Shown piece after piece: positions 11,165 to 20,679 of a stretch of 64,000 nt of DNA. The notes under the pieces are model-generated. The model was given only the letters and a program-made list of their open reading frames with translations. It searched no databases and had not been told where the DNA came from. Every line of letters starts with the position of its first letter. The first letter of the stretch is position 1. Origin of the DNA: Nipponacmea schrenckii (Eukaryota > Mollusca > Gastropoda > Lottiidae); assembly GCA_030562195.1 (NCBI GenBank), contig CM060200.1, positions 34,759,023 to 34,823,022 of the forward strand. The letters are read 5' to 3'. Made by a program: the position numbers and the translations under genes.

Positions 11165-12083
11165 CCATTAATAATAATATGCCTATTTATATAGCGCTAA
11201 ATCCACAAAAGTGCTCAAAGCGCTCAAACAGTTTGTTGGCTCTACATTCTGTCAATTCCCATAATACTGCTGGAACAGATAAGTTTTTAGACGCGATTTG
11301 AATATGGCTAAGGTTGGCCCTGATCGTAATTGAGTCGGAAGTTTATTCCACTTGTCTGCAGCAGCCACAGAAAAGGTTCTTTGTCCAAAACTTGACAATC
11401 TCCATTTGGGGACAACTAGTTGGTTTAGGCTTTCCGATCTTAAACGTCTGTTTGGAACGTAGGGCTTAATTAAATCACAGAGATAGTCCGGGGCTAGTCG
11501 ATTAACACACTGATAGGTAAGATTGAGAATTTTAAAGTCTATTCGAACGGATATTGGCAACCAATGGAGGGTCTTGAGAACTGGAGTTATGTGGCACTTA
11601 TATGTTGATTTTGTGACCATTCGTGCAGAGACATTCTGAATTCGTTGTAATCTATTTAGTTGTATCTGTGGAAGGCCAGTGAGAAGACTGTTGCAGTAAT
11701 CTATTCTAGAAAGGATCAGGCAACGAACAAGAGCTGCAGCCGCGTCTTCAGTCAGAAGATTGCGGATCGATCCTATGTTCCTTAAGTGACAAAAACACTT
11801 TTTACAGAGATCGTCAACTTGTTTGTTTAGACATAAATTACTGTCCAGCACTACGCCAAGATTCTTCACGTTAGAAGATGGAGAAAACTCTATGTCACCT
11901 ATTTTTAAAGTGGTAGAGTTAAGATTTGATAATCGTATTTTTGGTCCAAAAATTATAAATTCGGTTTTGTCCTCATTTAATTTTAAATGGTTCACATCCA
12001 TCCAAATTTTAGTGTTTTTAATAGCTGCTGACATGTTATTAAGAATAGAAGTTTGTTCAGAACCAGAATTGAAAGAGTCCAAG
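11165..12083 (-). pseudogene. LINE (CR1/L2-like) reverse transcriptase, C-terminal part
   Basis: A 276-codon open frame (11252-12082, minus) encodes the post-YADD part of a non-LTR reverse transcriptase. Visible motifs are 'LKLNEDKTEFIIFG', an LGVVLD block, 'SRIDYCNSLL' and the thumb-like LHWLP block. A terminal 'AADKWNKLP' segment and 'FKSRLKTYLF' complete it, as usual for CR1/L2-type LINEs. Downstream, the 3' untranslated end has 'gcgctatataaatagg' followed by a TTA-type microsatellite tail. The frame opens exactly at the junction with the LTR element. The upstream part of the same protein lies at 17592-17785. So this is one LINE split by an insertion, not an independent gene with a start at 12082. 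Confidence 0.85.
12081..12083. repeat. Possible 3-bp target site duplication (left)
   Basis: AAG precedes the LTR at 12084, and AAG follows the other LTR at 17592-17594. Collapsing this single triplet restores the LINE reading frame across the insertion point. Three bases is short for an LTR element, so this is only suggestive. Confidence 0.45.
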
Positions 12084-12310
12084 CGTCAGTATAGACCAAC
12101 ACAACACTCGTGCAGATATACAACTACTCTGGGATGATATTAATTGTTATAATCTTAACTGAACGAAAATACAAAGGTAAACAAATACAATGGCGGGAGG
12201 AAGACGATAAGTCAACCAAGCGCATGCGCGGCAATAATTATATACCACAGGCGTATGTAATGTTAATACAAATAATAACCGGTAACTATAGACCTTATAG
12301 TATACTGGCG
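12084..12310 (-). repeat. 3' LTR of Gypsy-type retrotransposon
   Basis: A 227-bp direct repeat of 17365-17591. By eye the copies differ at one base (A versus G in 'gtgcagatata'/'gtgcaggtata'). The element's ends on its own strand are CGCCAGTATA and TATACTGACG, imperfect inverted repeats of each other and not the usual TG...CA. Confidence 0.92.
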
Positions 12311-12314
12311 TGAT

Positions 12315-12340
12315 CATTTTTCTGTTTATCTCTCTCCCAG
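12315..12340 (-). other. Candidate polypurine tract
   Basis: On the element strand the bases before the 3' LTR include GGGAGAGAGATAAA followed by a purine-rich run to the LTR edge. This is the position where plus-strand priming is expected. The distance from the strongest purine run to the LTR is about 18 bp, a little far. Confidence 0.4.
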
Positions 12341-12422
12341 AGATTTAAAGGAATAAAAAGAAATTAAAACAATTAAAACAACGTCACTTCTAGACATAAG
12401 TCACCTTTAGAAAGTTTTAATC

Positions 12423-15400
12423 TTATGTGACAAAGTCCTGGAGGTATTTCGGCGTTTGTTTTTGTCTAGACGATCGACGGAATCCTACAGGTTGGGGAAG
12501 TAACGGATCTTCTGGTGTCGCCGGAAGAATTAGTTCTTCTGGAATATCTGGATTCTGAAGACGGGATGTACTTTCAGTTGTATGCTCACCACTGTCGGAT
12601 TCAGATTCGCTAGTATCATAAGAATAGTCGAATGTAGGGCGTTTAATTTCTGACTCAAATTCGTATGCTGGAACTTTGAAGCATTCACTGATTTTGACAT
12701 GATAAGGTTTAGATCGGAGTTGAGTCCCGGCAAATTTTTGAATGTCACACCAGTGATTGTTTTTGTTCACCACAAGATATCTATCGCGAGCTGAGCGTTT
12801 ATTTCGGTCACTTTTTAGATAAACAATGTCACCAATTTGAAGGGAATAAGGGGTTGCTGGTCCTCTTCCACTTGCTTTAGATTTTTCACTAAATGGGTGA
12901 TTTTTAAGTCGTATGTCATGTTGAGATTGTATAAGCTCTTGGTTGGTAACGGAGATGGGCTCGTTGGAAAATTGATCTCGGAGAGTCCACATTTCTCTGG
13001 CAGAGAGTCCGCGACTTCTAATCCTGGCATTTAAACGAGAACATACGACAGATAGTGCTAATGGAGACATCGAAGTGCAATGGGGCTCAAATTTCAACAG
13101 TTCATCTGTAAATTCTGATATAGCCTTTTCAGCAACGGGATTTTTGTTATTATTCTTGGTCCGTCCAATGTCTAAATGAATGTTATAAGAGTGGAGTAAT
13201 TCATCATTAAGTAGTGAAGTAAATCCAGGTGCAGGATCAACACGGACACTGACGTACTGACAATCAACTGGAATGGTACTGAGGCATAACTGCAAAAGAG
13301 CTGAACGTAAGGTGGTTTTCTGTTCATTTTCTATTAAACAGGCGGTAGTATAAGAGGTGACGGTTTCACGTAAAATTAGTACAAGTTGGCGGTAGCGCTT
13401 GATTACGTCTGCAGCAAAACGTATTCCAATTGTACCGGGTGGAGGTTCTGTGTCTTGAGTGGTGAGTGAGTGGGGTATCTTTTGGAGGGAAGAGCAAGTA
13501 TGACATTGGGTAGTCGTTAAATCGATGGCAGCGTCTAAATCTAATGCTGAGAAATTTCTGAGAAATAGCAGCCGAAGTTGATGTTTTGACGGGTGACCAA
13601 ATTTTAGATGTAGGGCTGTGAGTAATCCATGAAGTACAGGTCTCGGGACTATGATGCATTCTCTTGTTTGTGCTAGTGGTTCGTCTTTACAGACAACGAG
13701 GAGACCATCTTTAGAAATCTGTGCAGATCGAAGGTATCTTTTAACATCTTTGATATCGGTGTTTTTTTTAGATGGTCTAGTGCCTTGAGTTAGGTGAGCA
13801 TGTGTACGTCGCAGATCTGGACAATCATGTTGAATTTGTAACCAGGCTGATCTAGATGAAAATGGCAGGCGTATTTTTCCACTTAGCACGTCGTCTGCAG
13901 ATATGGCTCGAACTGTTGAATCCTCAATGGAGTTTATAAAAGAACATATCTGACAGAGTTGTTCGGAACAAGATGGTGCATTTCGACTGGCAAAGTCAGA
14001 CGGAATATTGGCTGTGCCGGCGAGGTGACTTATGGTGACTTGATATCGACTGGCGTTAGACAGGAATGTAGTAACTCGGGAACTGGCTGAAAATTCACCT
14101 CGGCACAGTTTACGATAGGCCTCAACGCATGGTTTACTGTCTGTCAATACAGTGGCACGCTGATTTGATTGAATGATGTAAGGTGAATAGTGACGAATTG
14201 CTGCTGTTATGGAAAGTGCCTCGATTTCGCAGGGTAACCACGTTATTTGGTGTTTCTTGAGTTTGCCACTAAAAAATCCGGCAAGTTGAATGTTATTGTC
14301 CCGTTGGACATATAATGTGGCGCCTATGCCGGACTGTTTTACAGATCCATCTGTGACAATCCATAATTTGTCGTTGTAACGAGGTAAGGTGATAGTTTTG
14401 TGAGCTTTGAGATGATTTTGAGCTCGTAAAAAGTCTTCTTCTAAACTGTCATCCCACTGTATGAGTGACTTTGAATCTTGGCCAGCGGCTGCTTTCTCTA
14501 GAGATGTAAGGAATGCTGCACACTCAGGTAATACACGGGCCAGTACTTTATATGCGCCGATAAATGAACGTAATCCTTTGACTTTAGTCGGGCGAGAGAC
14601 GGAACTGAGAGTGGCTATGACGTGAGGACTGGCTGCAATTTTTCCCACATTCCAAATCCATCCCAATATGGTGGTTTTCCGAGGACAAATTGTAGTTTTA
14701 GTAGATGAAAGATGTAAATTACATTTTTCTAAGGCATCGAGTGTTCGTTTCCAATTTATAAGTAGTTGTTGGGGTGTATCTCCACCGCAATACAAGTCGT
14801 CAGCAAGCTTCGTAACAATGCCTTCTTGTAAGAGGTCGCCTAATACGCGACACATGAGTTCTTCCAGTGCAGTTTCAGAGCCAGGCATACCCATTGCTGT
14901 TCTGGTGTATACCCGAACTCCACGGTATGGCGTAGCTACTCCACAATATTTAAAAGAATCGTGAGAGAGGGGTATTTGGTAAAATGCTTTAGTCAGGTCA
15001 GAGACGATAATATATTGCCATTGAGCTATAATTTGGAGAGTAGATTGCACATCAGGCATCAGGGATGGTTGTGGCTTACTGTATTGACCGACCTCACCAA
15101 ATGCTGTTACGAGTCTATGACCACCATCGGGCTTTTTGATGAGAAATGATGGATTTAAGTACTCTACTACTATACCGAGATCTTCTGGTTTTCCAAGAAC
15201 ACCCAGTTTCTCCAATTCATCGAATTTCAATTGAAGTTCATCTAGTTTGGACTTTGAGTACTGTGGCATGCGTCCTTTGCGTTGAGGCGGTTGTACTGGA
15301 CCCATGTTGACAATGGCTTGTATTGGTCCGACGGCACCATTATAACAGCCGATAACTGGATTGAATACAGAACTGTAGTCTTTATACAGTTTATTAAATT

Positions 15401-15455
15401 CCTGTCTGAGAGTAACAGGTAAGATGTTATCGGGATCTACTGTAATTTTATCCAA
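12423..15455 (-). CDS. Gypsy-type Pol: reverse transcriptase, RNase H, integrase
   Basis: A 1010-codon open frame. The reverse transcriptase palm has Asp153 in VSDLTKAFYQ and the Asp pair 219-220 in LADDLYCGG. RNase H follows with TDGS (Asp369), a CEIEAL block (Glu410 or 412) and TDSKPC (Asp439). The integrase zinc site is His616/His621 plus Cys651/Cys654. The integrase core triad is Asp683, Asp740 and Glu776, with exactly 35 residues between the last two (D,D-35-E). The C-terminus is acidic and Ser-rich with no clear chromodomain. The enzymatic motifs all look intact. The called start is TTG, the first codon usable as a start after an in-frame TAA at 15486. In a working element this part would be made as a Gag-Pol fusion. 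Confidence 0.93.
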   Translation of the reverse strand: MDKITVDPDNILPVTLRQEFNKLYKDYSSVFNPVIGCYNGAVGPIQAIVNMGPVQPPQRKGRMPQYSKSKLDELQLKFDELEKLGVLGKPEDLGIVVEYLNPSFLIKKPDGGHRLVTAFGEVGQYSKPQPSLMPDVQSTLQIIAQWQYIIVSDLTKAFYQIPLSHDSFKYCGVATPYRGVRVYTRTAMGMPGSETALEELMCRVLGDLLQEGIVTKLADDLYCGGDTPQQLLINWKRTLDALEKCNLHLSSTKTTICPRKTTILGWIWNVGKIAASPHVIATLSSVSRPTKVKGLRSFIGAYKVLARVLPECAAFLTSLEKAAAGQDSKSLIQWDDSLEEDFLRAQNHLKAHKTITLPRYNDKLWIVTDGSVKQSGIGATLYVQRDNNIQLAGFFSGKLKKHQITWLPCEIEALSITAAIRHYSPYIIQSNQRATVLTDSKPCVEAYRKLCRGEFSASSRVTTFLSNASRYQVTISHLAGTANIPSDFASRNAPSCSEQLCQICSFINSIEDSTVRAISADDVLSGKIRLPFSSRSAWLQIQHDCPDLRRTHAHLTQGTRPSKKNTDIKDVKRYLRSAQISKDGLLVVCKDEPLAQTRECIIVPRPVLHGLLTALHLKFGHPSKHQLRLLFLRNFSALDLDAAIDLTTTQCHTCSSLQKIPHSLTTQDTEPPPGTIGIRFAADVIKRYRQLVLILRETVTSYTTACLIENEQKTTLRSALLQLCLSTIPVDCQYVSVRVDPAPGFTSLLNDELLHSYNIHLDIGRTKNNNKNPVAEKAISEFTDELLKFEPHCTSMSPLALSVVCSRLNARIRSRGLSAREMWTLRDQFSNEPISVTNQELIQSQHDIRLKNHPFSEKSKASGRGPATPYSLQIGDIVYLKSDRNKRSARDRYLVVNKNNHWCDIQKFAGTQLRSKPYHVKISECFKVPAYEFESEIKRPTFDYSYDTSESESDSGEHTTESTSRLQNPDIPEELILPATPEDPLLPQPVGFRRSSRQKQTPKYLQDFVT

Positions 15456-15485
15456 GTAGGTGAGATTTGACGTAGTAGGTGTTGG

Positions 15486-16040
15486 TTAAGCGTCGAGACT
15501 ATTATTGGGTACACATTCATCCGAAGTAGGCAACACTTGACAGATGTGATCATTTTTCTTTAAAATAACAGGGCTGTCGGTGGAGTTTGCTAATCTAATA
15601 GTACGACCAACAGATGTAAGTAGCTTTGGTGTGAGCCATCCACATGGATACTTATGGGTTGGGGTAGGTAAATTTTCCAAACGTGGTTCTAGTGCCATTA
15701 CTTGGTTTTCAGATGTTTGAAGATCTGAAGGTAAAGATAGTTCGATGTAGTCTCCAGGCCACAATGTAGTAGTGGTTGTGGCTCGCAAGATATGAGCTCT
15801 TGAACATGTGTGTGAAACAGTTGGCCTTCTCTCACTATAGGTGATTGTGGTATCGTCACCTATTAGAATTTGGTTCCTGGATGGTCGTACTGCTATATCA
15901 TTGTTGACAAAGAAGGGTATACCGGCGAGGACATCGACATCAAGATCATCTACAATAAGTGCATCTAAAATTAAACTTGAAGAATTTCTAGTCAGTTTTA
16001 TATGCGTTTCGCCATAGATTGACAACGGTGTTTTACCATC
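15486..16040 (-). CDS. Gypsy-type protease, C-terminal part, up to TAA
   Basis: Same frame as the reverse transcriptase ORF but separated from it by a TAA at 15486-15488. It holds the second half of a retropepsin-like protease, including a DVLAGIPF block that corresponds to the hydrophobic-hydrophobic-Gly motif. A linker of about 100 residues follows. The first half, with the catalytic 'LDSGAEINMI', is in another frame upstream, so the protease as sequenced is split. The open frame starts at a TTG at 16025, but the sense reading enters near 16040. Confidence 0.7.
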   Translation of the reverse strand, partial: DGKTPLSIYGETHIKLTRNSSSLILDALIVDDLDVDVLAGIPFFVNNDIAVRPSRNQILIGDDTTITYSERRPTVSHTCSRAHILRATTTTTLWPGDYIELSLPSDLQTSENQVMALEPRLENLPTPTHKYPCGWLTPKLLTSVGRTIRLANSTDSPVILKKNDHICQVLPTSDECVPNNSLDA

Positions 16041-17089
16041 AGCTTGGTAGCAGTTTGTGTGCTTTTGGTAATAGGTAGGCCAAGGGCTTTGGCTAAGGCA
16101 GTTCGTATCATGTTGATTTCGGCACCCGAATCCAGTGTGACTGTGACTGTGTGATGCCCGTAGTATGCTGTGAAAAAGGGAGAGTGTTTAACACCAACAC
16201 GTCTTGAAAGAGTATTAATATTGTTGATAAGTCGAGAGGATGGTGGTGACATGGGCGTTTCATCTCTATAACTGGTTTGAGTTTCTTCTGACATATTGTT
16301 TATCTCTTGGCAGTCAACAAGTCTACCCTTAGATATATATTTACGGTCGCGTTCAGGTAGGTATGGGCATTGAGTTAGATAATGTGACTCACAATCTCTT
16401 CGACCGGCCTGCTTACATAGGGGACAGGACTTGGTGATCACTGGTTGAGGTTTAGGGGAAAATCTAGTATTACGGGTTCTCATGATTTTGGTTTCGTCGT
16501 TGAAGGATAATTCATCAAGGAGTGAGTCAAGCGCTTGAGATATTTCGGGTTTGATAGATGACAAAGTTCTGGAACGTAATTCAGTACCATATTTCTGTTT
16601 GACCAAACGGGGAAGACCCTCATGAATAAGCCTCAACCAAATAAGGACAACGACATTTTCTAAAGTAGGAGTGAGGTCCTCGTCTGTTGTAATCTCGCTT
16701 CCATGATGTGTCAATCTACTTTCTCTCCGGAGTAGATTGTCCTCGACGAAAGACATTAGCCTCTGATATAAAGTTTCTGGTCTTTCTTCTGGTTTTTGAC
16801 GGATTTCATTAAAGTCAAGGAAATGGGCGCCTGTAGTTTGGAAACCATAATGGAGTCGAAGAGCTTGCCAAATGCTTGATAATGAGGTTGAGTTGCGAAT
16901 GATCGTATTTCTTGATATGATGGGTGCATAGTTTGCTATTTGTCCTAACATAAGTTCGAGAAAGCGAAGTTTTGCGTGATGCTTCGGGTATGCGATTACC
17001 ATCATCTTGTAAACTTCGATTGGGATTGGTGGCAGTTTTATTTGCCCATGTAGCAGTGTCGGATAAGAACGGCGCAAAGTTGTCATCAA
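15998..17089 (-). CDS. Gypsy-type Gag (main part) and protease N-terminus
   Basis: A 363-codon frame. Residues about 50-200 are a capsid-like helical region with an LELMLGQIANYAP block. Next comes a zinc-knuckle-like Cys/His cluster, CPLC...H....C (spacing C-x2-C-x9-H-x4-C). The catalytic aspartate of the protease is in LDSGAEINMI. The homology-bearing part begins near 16970. Before that, the meaningful frame is that of 16815-17192. The frame leaves the protease near 16040. It needs a +1 shift at entry and a -1 shift at exit, so the flanking frames are the same. Confidence 0.75.
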   Translation of the reverse strand: MMTTLRRSYPTLLHGQIKLPPIPIEVYKMMVIAYPKHHAKLRFLELMLGQIANYAPIISRNTIIRNSTSLSSIWQALRLHYGFQTTGAHFLDFNEIRQKPEERPETLYQRLMSFVEDNLLRRESRLTHHGSEITTDEDLTPTLENVVVLIWLRLIHEGLPRLVKQKYGTELRSRTLSSIKPEISQALDSLLDELSFNDETKIMRTRNTRFSPKPQPVITKSCPLCKQAGRRDCESHYLTQCPYLPERDRKYISKGRLVDCQEINNMSEETQTSYRDETPMSPPSSRLINNINTLSRRVGVKHSPFFTAYYGHHTVTVTLDSGAEINMIRTALAKALGLPITKSTQTATKLMVKHRCQSMAKRI

Positions 17090-17192
17090 GGGCTAGGATG
17101 TATAGGAGATTGGCTTGCCATGCTTCATATGAAGTTAGAGATTCGTTTTCGGTGAGGGACCATTGTTTTGGTGCCCGGGAAGCAGAAGCCAT
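16970..17192 (-). CDS. Gypsy-type Gag N-terminus
   Basis: Starts with ATG at 17192, 172 bp after the 5' LTR. The first ~70 residues, including a TSYEAWQANLLYIL block and 'WANKTATNP', look like the N-terminus of Gag. The frame stays open to 16815, but from about 16970 the conserved sequence continues in the +1 frame, so the useful part ends there. Confidence 0.7.
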
Positions 17193-17343
17193 AGTAAATA
17201 ATTAACCAAAAAAAATATCTTCCTGTTTGGTGATGAATAGTTTGATACGATTGAGAAATCGCCTGCACGAGCTCCTTTGTTGTTGGAAATTTGGTTGGTT
17301 TGATACTATAAATTAAGAATGTCAGCTTTGGTTCGGGGTAGTT

Positions 17344-17364
17344 CGTTTCCAGATTCAGCCACCA
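17344..17364 (-). other. Candidate primer binding site
   Basis: On the element strand the bases immediately after the 5' LTR read TGGTGGCTGAATCTGG. TGG pairs with a tRNA CCA tail. The matching tRNA could not be named from the sequence. Confidence 0.5.
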
Positions 17365-17591
17365 CGTCAGTATAGACCAACACAACACTCGTGCAGGTAT
17401 ACAACTACTCTGGGATGATATTAATTGTTATAATCTTAACTGAACGAAAATACAAAGGTAAACAAATACAATGGCGGGAGGAAGACGATAAGTCAACCAA
17501 GCGCATGCGCGGCAATAATTATATACCACAGGCGTATGTAATGTTAATACAAATAATAACCGGTAACTATAGACCTTATAGTATACTGGCG
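17365..17591 (-). repeat. 5' LTR of Gypsy-type retrotransposon
   Basis: Direct repeat of 12084-12310, 227 bp, one base different. Any promoter and polyadenylation signals should be here, but no canonical TATA box or AATAAA was pinned down. Confidence 0.92.
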
Positions 17592-17785
17592 AAGAGCTGA
17601 GTGTCATCGGCGTACAGATGATGAGCGATACTGTTTTGTTTGAGTACATCACCAAGCTGTTTTGTATACATGGTAAACAATACAGGTCCTAACACAGAAC
17701 CATGTGGAACCCCACAAGTCAGCTGAACACTGCTAGACACATTATAAGAGTCTTCAAGAGAAATTCCCCCATGTCTTATAGAATA
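17592..17785 (-). pseudogene. LINE reverse transcriptase, 5'-truncated upstream part
   Basis: The minus strand encodes 'CGVPHGSVLGPVLF' and ends at the insertion edge with YADDTQL, the catalytic motif. It joins, after the LTR element is removed, to the frame at 12082-11252. Upstream (above about 17785) the homology stops, so the LINE copy is 5'-truncated, as is usual for LINEs. Confidence 0.85.
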
Positions 17786-17979
17786 GAATTAGAAAATGAT
17801 ACTGGCATATTTCAAAAATCAGAATCAAACTAAAAACAATCTGTTCATAACAGGTACTATACTTTATTAGATATTATTTTTTCTAATGTCAGAACAGAAA
17901 AGAAGAAACGTATCCAAGAGATCCAGACACTTTATCTTCAATTTTCAATTACATAATTGTGAGAATCAAACACTCCCTT

Positions 17980-18150
17980 TCCCGAAATCAAAAACGATTC
18001 ATCGAAAATTCGTTAAATTCGAACATTGAAAATTGTAGTTATATAGTGTCTACATGTTAAAGGATCCACAGACCAACGGACCGACGGACCGACGGACAGG
18101 GGCGACGACAATATACTTCCACATATGCATGTTGGCGTATAAAAACTATA
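17980..18150 (-). repeat. Pearl-like element, leader end, minus orientation
   Basis: Plus-strand text shows the complement of the family leader: a 'cggaccgacgga' run, 'caggggcgacgacaatata' and a hairpin close to 'tggcgtataaaa'. Only part of one core unit is attached, so this copy is heavily truncated. Confidence 0.7.
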
Positions 18151-19726
18151 TAAGTTTGTGATTCTGAAACTTGACATGTGTCTTTGATTCAAAAATGCAA
18201 ATTGATACTTGAAGTTCTCAATTGATTCATCACGTTGTTTGGCTTCACAATTAACTCTCTTTATTTAAGCTGTTTTATGTCTTCGCGCTGAAAATTACCC
18301 GAATGATCTTAAGAAAAATCTTATAGAGGTATCCCGATAGTTGTGATCTGAGGATCTAGAATATTTGACACGGGGCCGCGACATTAATCATTTTTGGTTG
18401 GAGAACTATTCCGTAGGGACATTTTTGAGTGTGAACTATAAAAATCTTAAATTCGGTGATCATTTCAAGTTATGTTCATAATATTTGTACGAAGTTATTT
18501 TCTGTGGTTCTTCCAGACAAAGGCAATTATCTAAAACAACCGTCACTTTTATTTTTCATAACTGTGTAAAAATACATATTGGAATGTAGCCAAATCAACT
18601 ATTATCTTAGTTTAATTTCCCTTTTAACCTGTATCTGAAAAAAATAAATCACTTGGTATTGTATAAAATATATATTCGTATTGTACAAGATATAGGACGT
18701 AAAACTCCATTCATTTCATTTTTTTTTGTACAAGATAAACATAAATTTCTCGGTACAGGTTCAAGAAGTTTATTATTATATCGAAGGCCCAAAAGCAATC
18801 GCAATGACCTAAGCACCTAAGCATTTTGACCGCTTTATGTCGAAGTAGATTTAGATTTAAAACAATTATGAAATATTAAACCATTTTGATGTAATACCAA
18901 AATTCAAATCTAGCTAAATATCATGGTTACAGGTTGAAGATAGCAAACATAACCTAGATTTTCACCTGTAAACAATTGACTGTCTAGGAACAGAATTTAC
19001 AGGTGTTCGGGAAATTACCACCTCTCTTTCATTCCACACCAACAATAACAGTTATTTCCGGATCATAGAAGGTTTTAGAGCAAATCATTTGAATAGATCC
19101 AACACAAGTTTGAAATAGTCGCACACATTGACGACTTTTTAGTACTCCCATATGAAAATGTGGAAATTTGGTTCGAAAATAAGATAGATACAACAATTAT
19201 CCGATCTTTTGAAACTTGGTAAACCTTTATCGTTCGATGATATCTTCATGTTAAGTCACTCAACAGAAAAGATCTATGATCCTGTATTCAGTAAAATTAT
19301 ACTATTAAAGTAGTCAGATTGACTTCCAAACTAATATTAAGGCTAATTTTCCTTTAGTAACAATAATATTAAGACTTATTCCTCAGAAGTCCTTGGAATT
19401 CATAGTATGACTGGCTTAACCTGCAACACTAGTTAAATTAATTACTGCAGTGTAGTTCCACGATGACAAGATACATGTATTAATTTGTATCGAGGCACAC
19501 TGAACAACCTATACATCATTAAAATTTACAATATCTACATGTAGGAAAAGACAAATATACTAATTAGTATTAAAGTTCAATACAATAAATAACATGGACT
19601 GTTTTTGGATATGGACTAACAAAAACACATAGATTATAAATTGACCAGTTGCTAAGGAAACTAGAAAAAGAGTGATAATATCACGGAAGTACAGACTTAT
19701 CTTCACCTGTTTGTTAAAACTGATCT
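18151..19726. other. Non-coding stretch, nothing recognised
   Basis: AT-rich, without supported coding or repeat features beyond short homopolymers. Confidence 0.4.
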
Positions 19727-19734
19727 GATGGAGT

Positions 19735-20066
19735 CACAGGTGCGTATGGACAGGATAAGCTACCGGGAAAAAACGCCCCCCCCCCCCCACTTTTTAATTT
19801 TTTTTTTTTTTTTTTTTCTATCAAACATTTGTCGTTTAAGTTGTTTAAAGACTTTATATTAATATACATTTTCACTATTATCAGCCGACTTGCAAAAATC
19901 TCAAGTAATGTTATTTTTCGGTAGTTTTGACATATTTTGCGAGTTTAAACAACTTAAACGACAAATGCTTGATAAAAAAAAAAAATAAAAAAATAAAAAA
20001 ATAAAAAATTAAAAAGGGAGGGGGGCATTTTTTCCCGGTAGCTTGTCCTGTCCACACGCACCTGTG
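19735..20066. mobile_element. hAT-like foldback MITE with 8-bp target duplication
   Basis: A 332-bp palindromic element with arms over 100 bp. The termini CACAGGTGCG and CGCACCTGTG are exact complements. The following 'gtatggacaggataagctac' and homopolymer C and T runs are mirrored on the right as G and A runs. The flanking octamer GATGGAGT is repeated exactly at 19727-19734 and 20067-20074. An 8-bp duplication is the hAT superfamily hallmark. No transposase is encoded, so it depends on another element. Confidence 0.85.
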
Positions 20067-20273
20067 GATGGAGTGTAATTATTGTTATGAAATGACAAAA
20101 GTTGTGTTTCAAATAGCGATTTTCACAGCGCTAACCACATGGTACTGGTCTAATAAATTTCCTTCTATATCTGATAGTTATGGTGACCAAGACATTTCCA
20201 GACTGCTTAATAAAAGATGTCATACGACTCTGACCTATAGTTATGATTCAAAAGAGATTTATTGAGTGGCAAA

Positions 20274-20662
20274 TTTAATTTGCCACTCTTTGTTTTCATT
20301 AGACTAGAAAAAATTCTAACCGAAAGTGAAACTTTATGTTATCACAGAACGGTGACATTTAGCAAAATTTTAATAAGTCTTTAATGGTGTTTTTTGAAAC
20401 CTTGTTACTTTATCTAAAATTTGTTGGGAACAGAATTTTCATTTTCAAATTTAAATAAGTGACCTTTATCTTCAATTACCTTAATAATTTTCAAGTAAAA
20501 TGTACTTAACCTAAGCTGCCCATACATGCTTATAATGGTTGTTAAAAAGTTTGTTTTGAGTGTTTAATAATTCAAAAGGCTATATCACGTGGCTGTATCT
20601 AGTGGCCTCATAGGGGTTGTTTGCCACTCTCAGTACTGTTCACAGTTCTAGTTTTTTTTTAT
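20274..20662 (-). repeat. Tandem-core element, single-core copy
   Basis: Reverse-complement relative of 44105-44660. On the minus strand it begins 'ctagaactgtgaacagtact' and 'gagagtggcaaac'. It passes once through the core containing 'gatatagccttttgaat' and ends with the 'aaattctgttcccaacaaat' segment and a 'tgtcaccgttctgtgataac' tail. The plus-strand copy has three cores. Confidence 0.75.
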
Positions 20663-20679
20663 TCAAAAAGCGTCAAAAT

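Larger units (their letters stand above)
12084..17591 (-). mobile_element. Ty3/Gypsy-type LTR retrotransposon, young but broken
   Basis: A 5508-bp element with 227-bp LTRs, a leader with a primer-site-like TGG directly after the 5' LTR, gag with a zinc knuckle, an aspartic protease, then reverse transcriptase, RNase H and integrase in that order. The order and motifs fit Ty3/Gypsy (Metaviridae). It is inserted in the same orientation inside a LINE. The near-identical LTRs say the insertion is recent. Despite that, the coding region leaves and re-enters its frame (near 16970 and 16040) and has a TAA between protease and reverse transcriptase (15486-15488). Either these are recoding sites or the copy is dead. 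No envelope-like gene was seen. Confidence 0.9.

Noticed and set aside
12110..12313. Small plus-strand open frames inside both LTRs
   Set aside because: They are antisense to the element, identical because the LTRs are, and have no motif.
13366..13659. Open frames antisense or out of frame within the Gypsy-type pol
   Set aside because: Shadows of the 1010-codon reading frame; no independent motif. The same holds for the open frames at 14668-15149 and 12530-13034.
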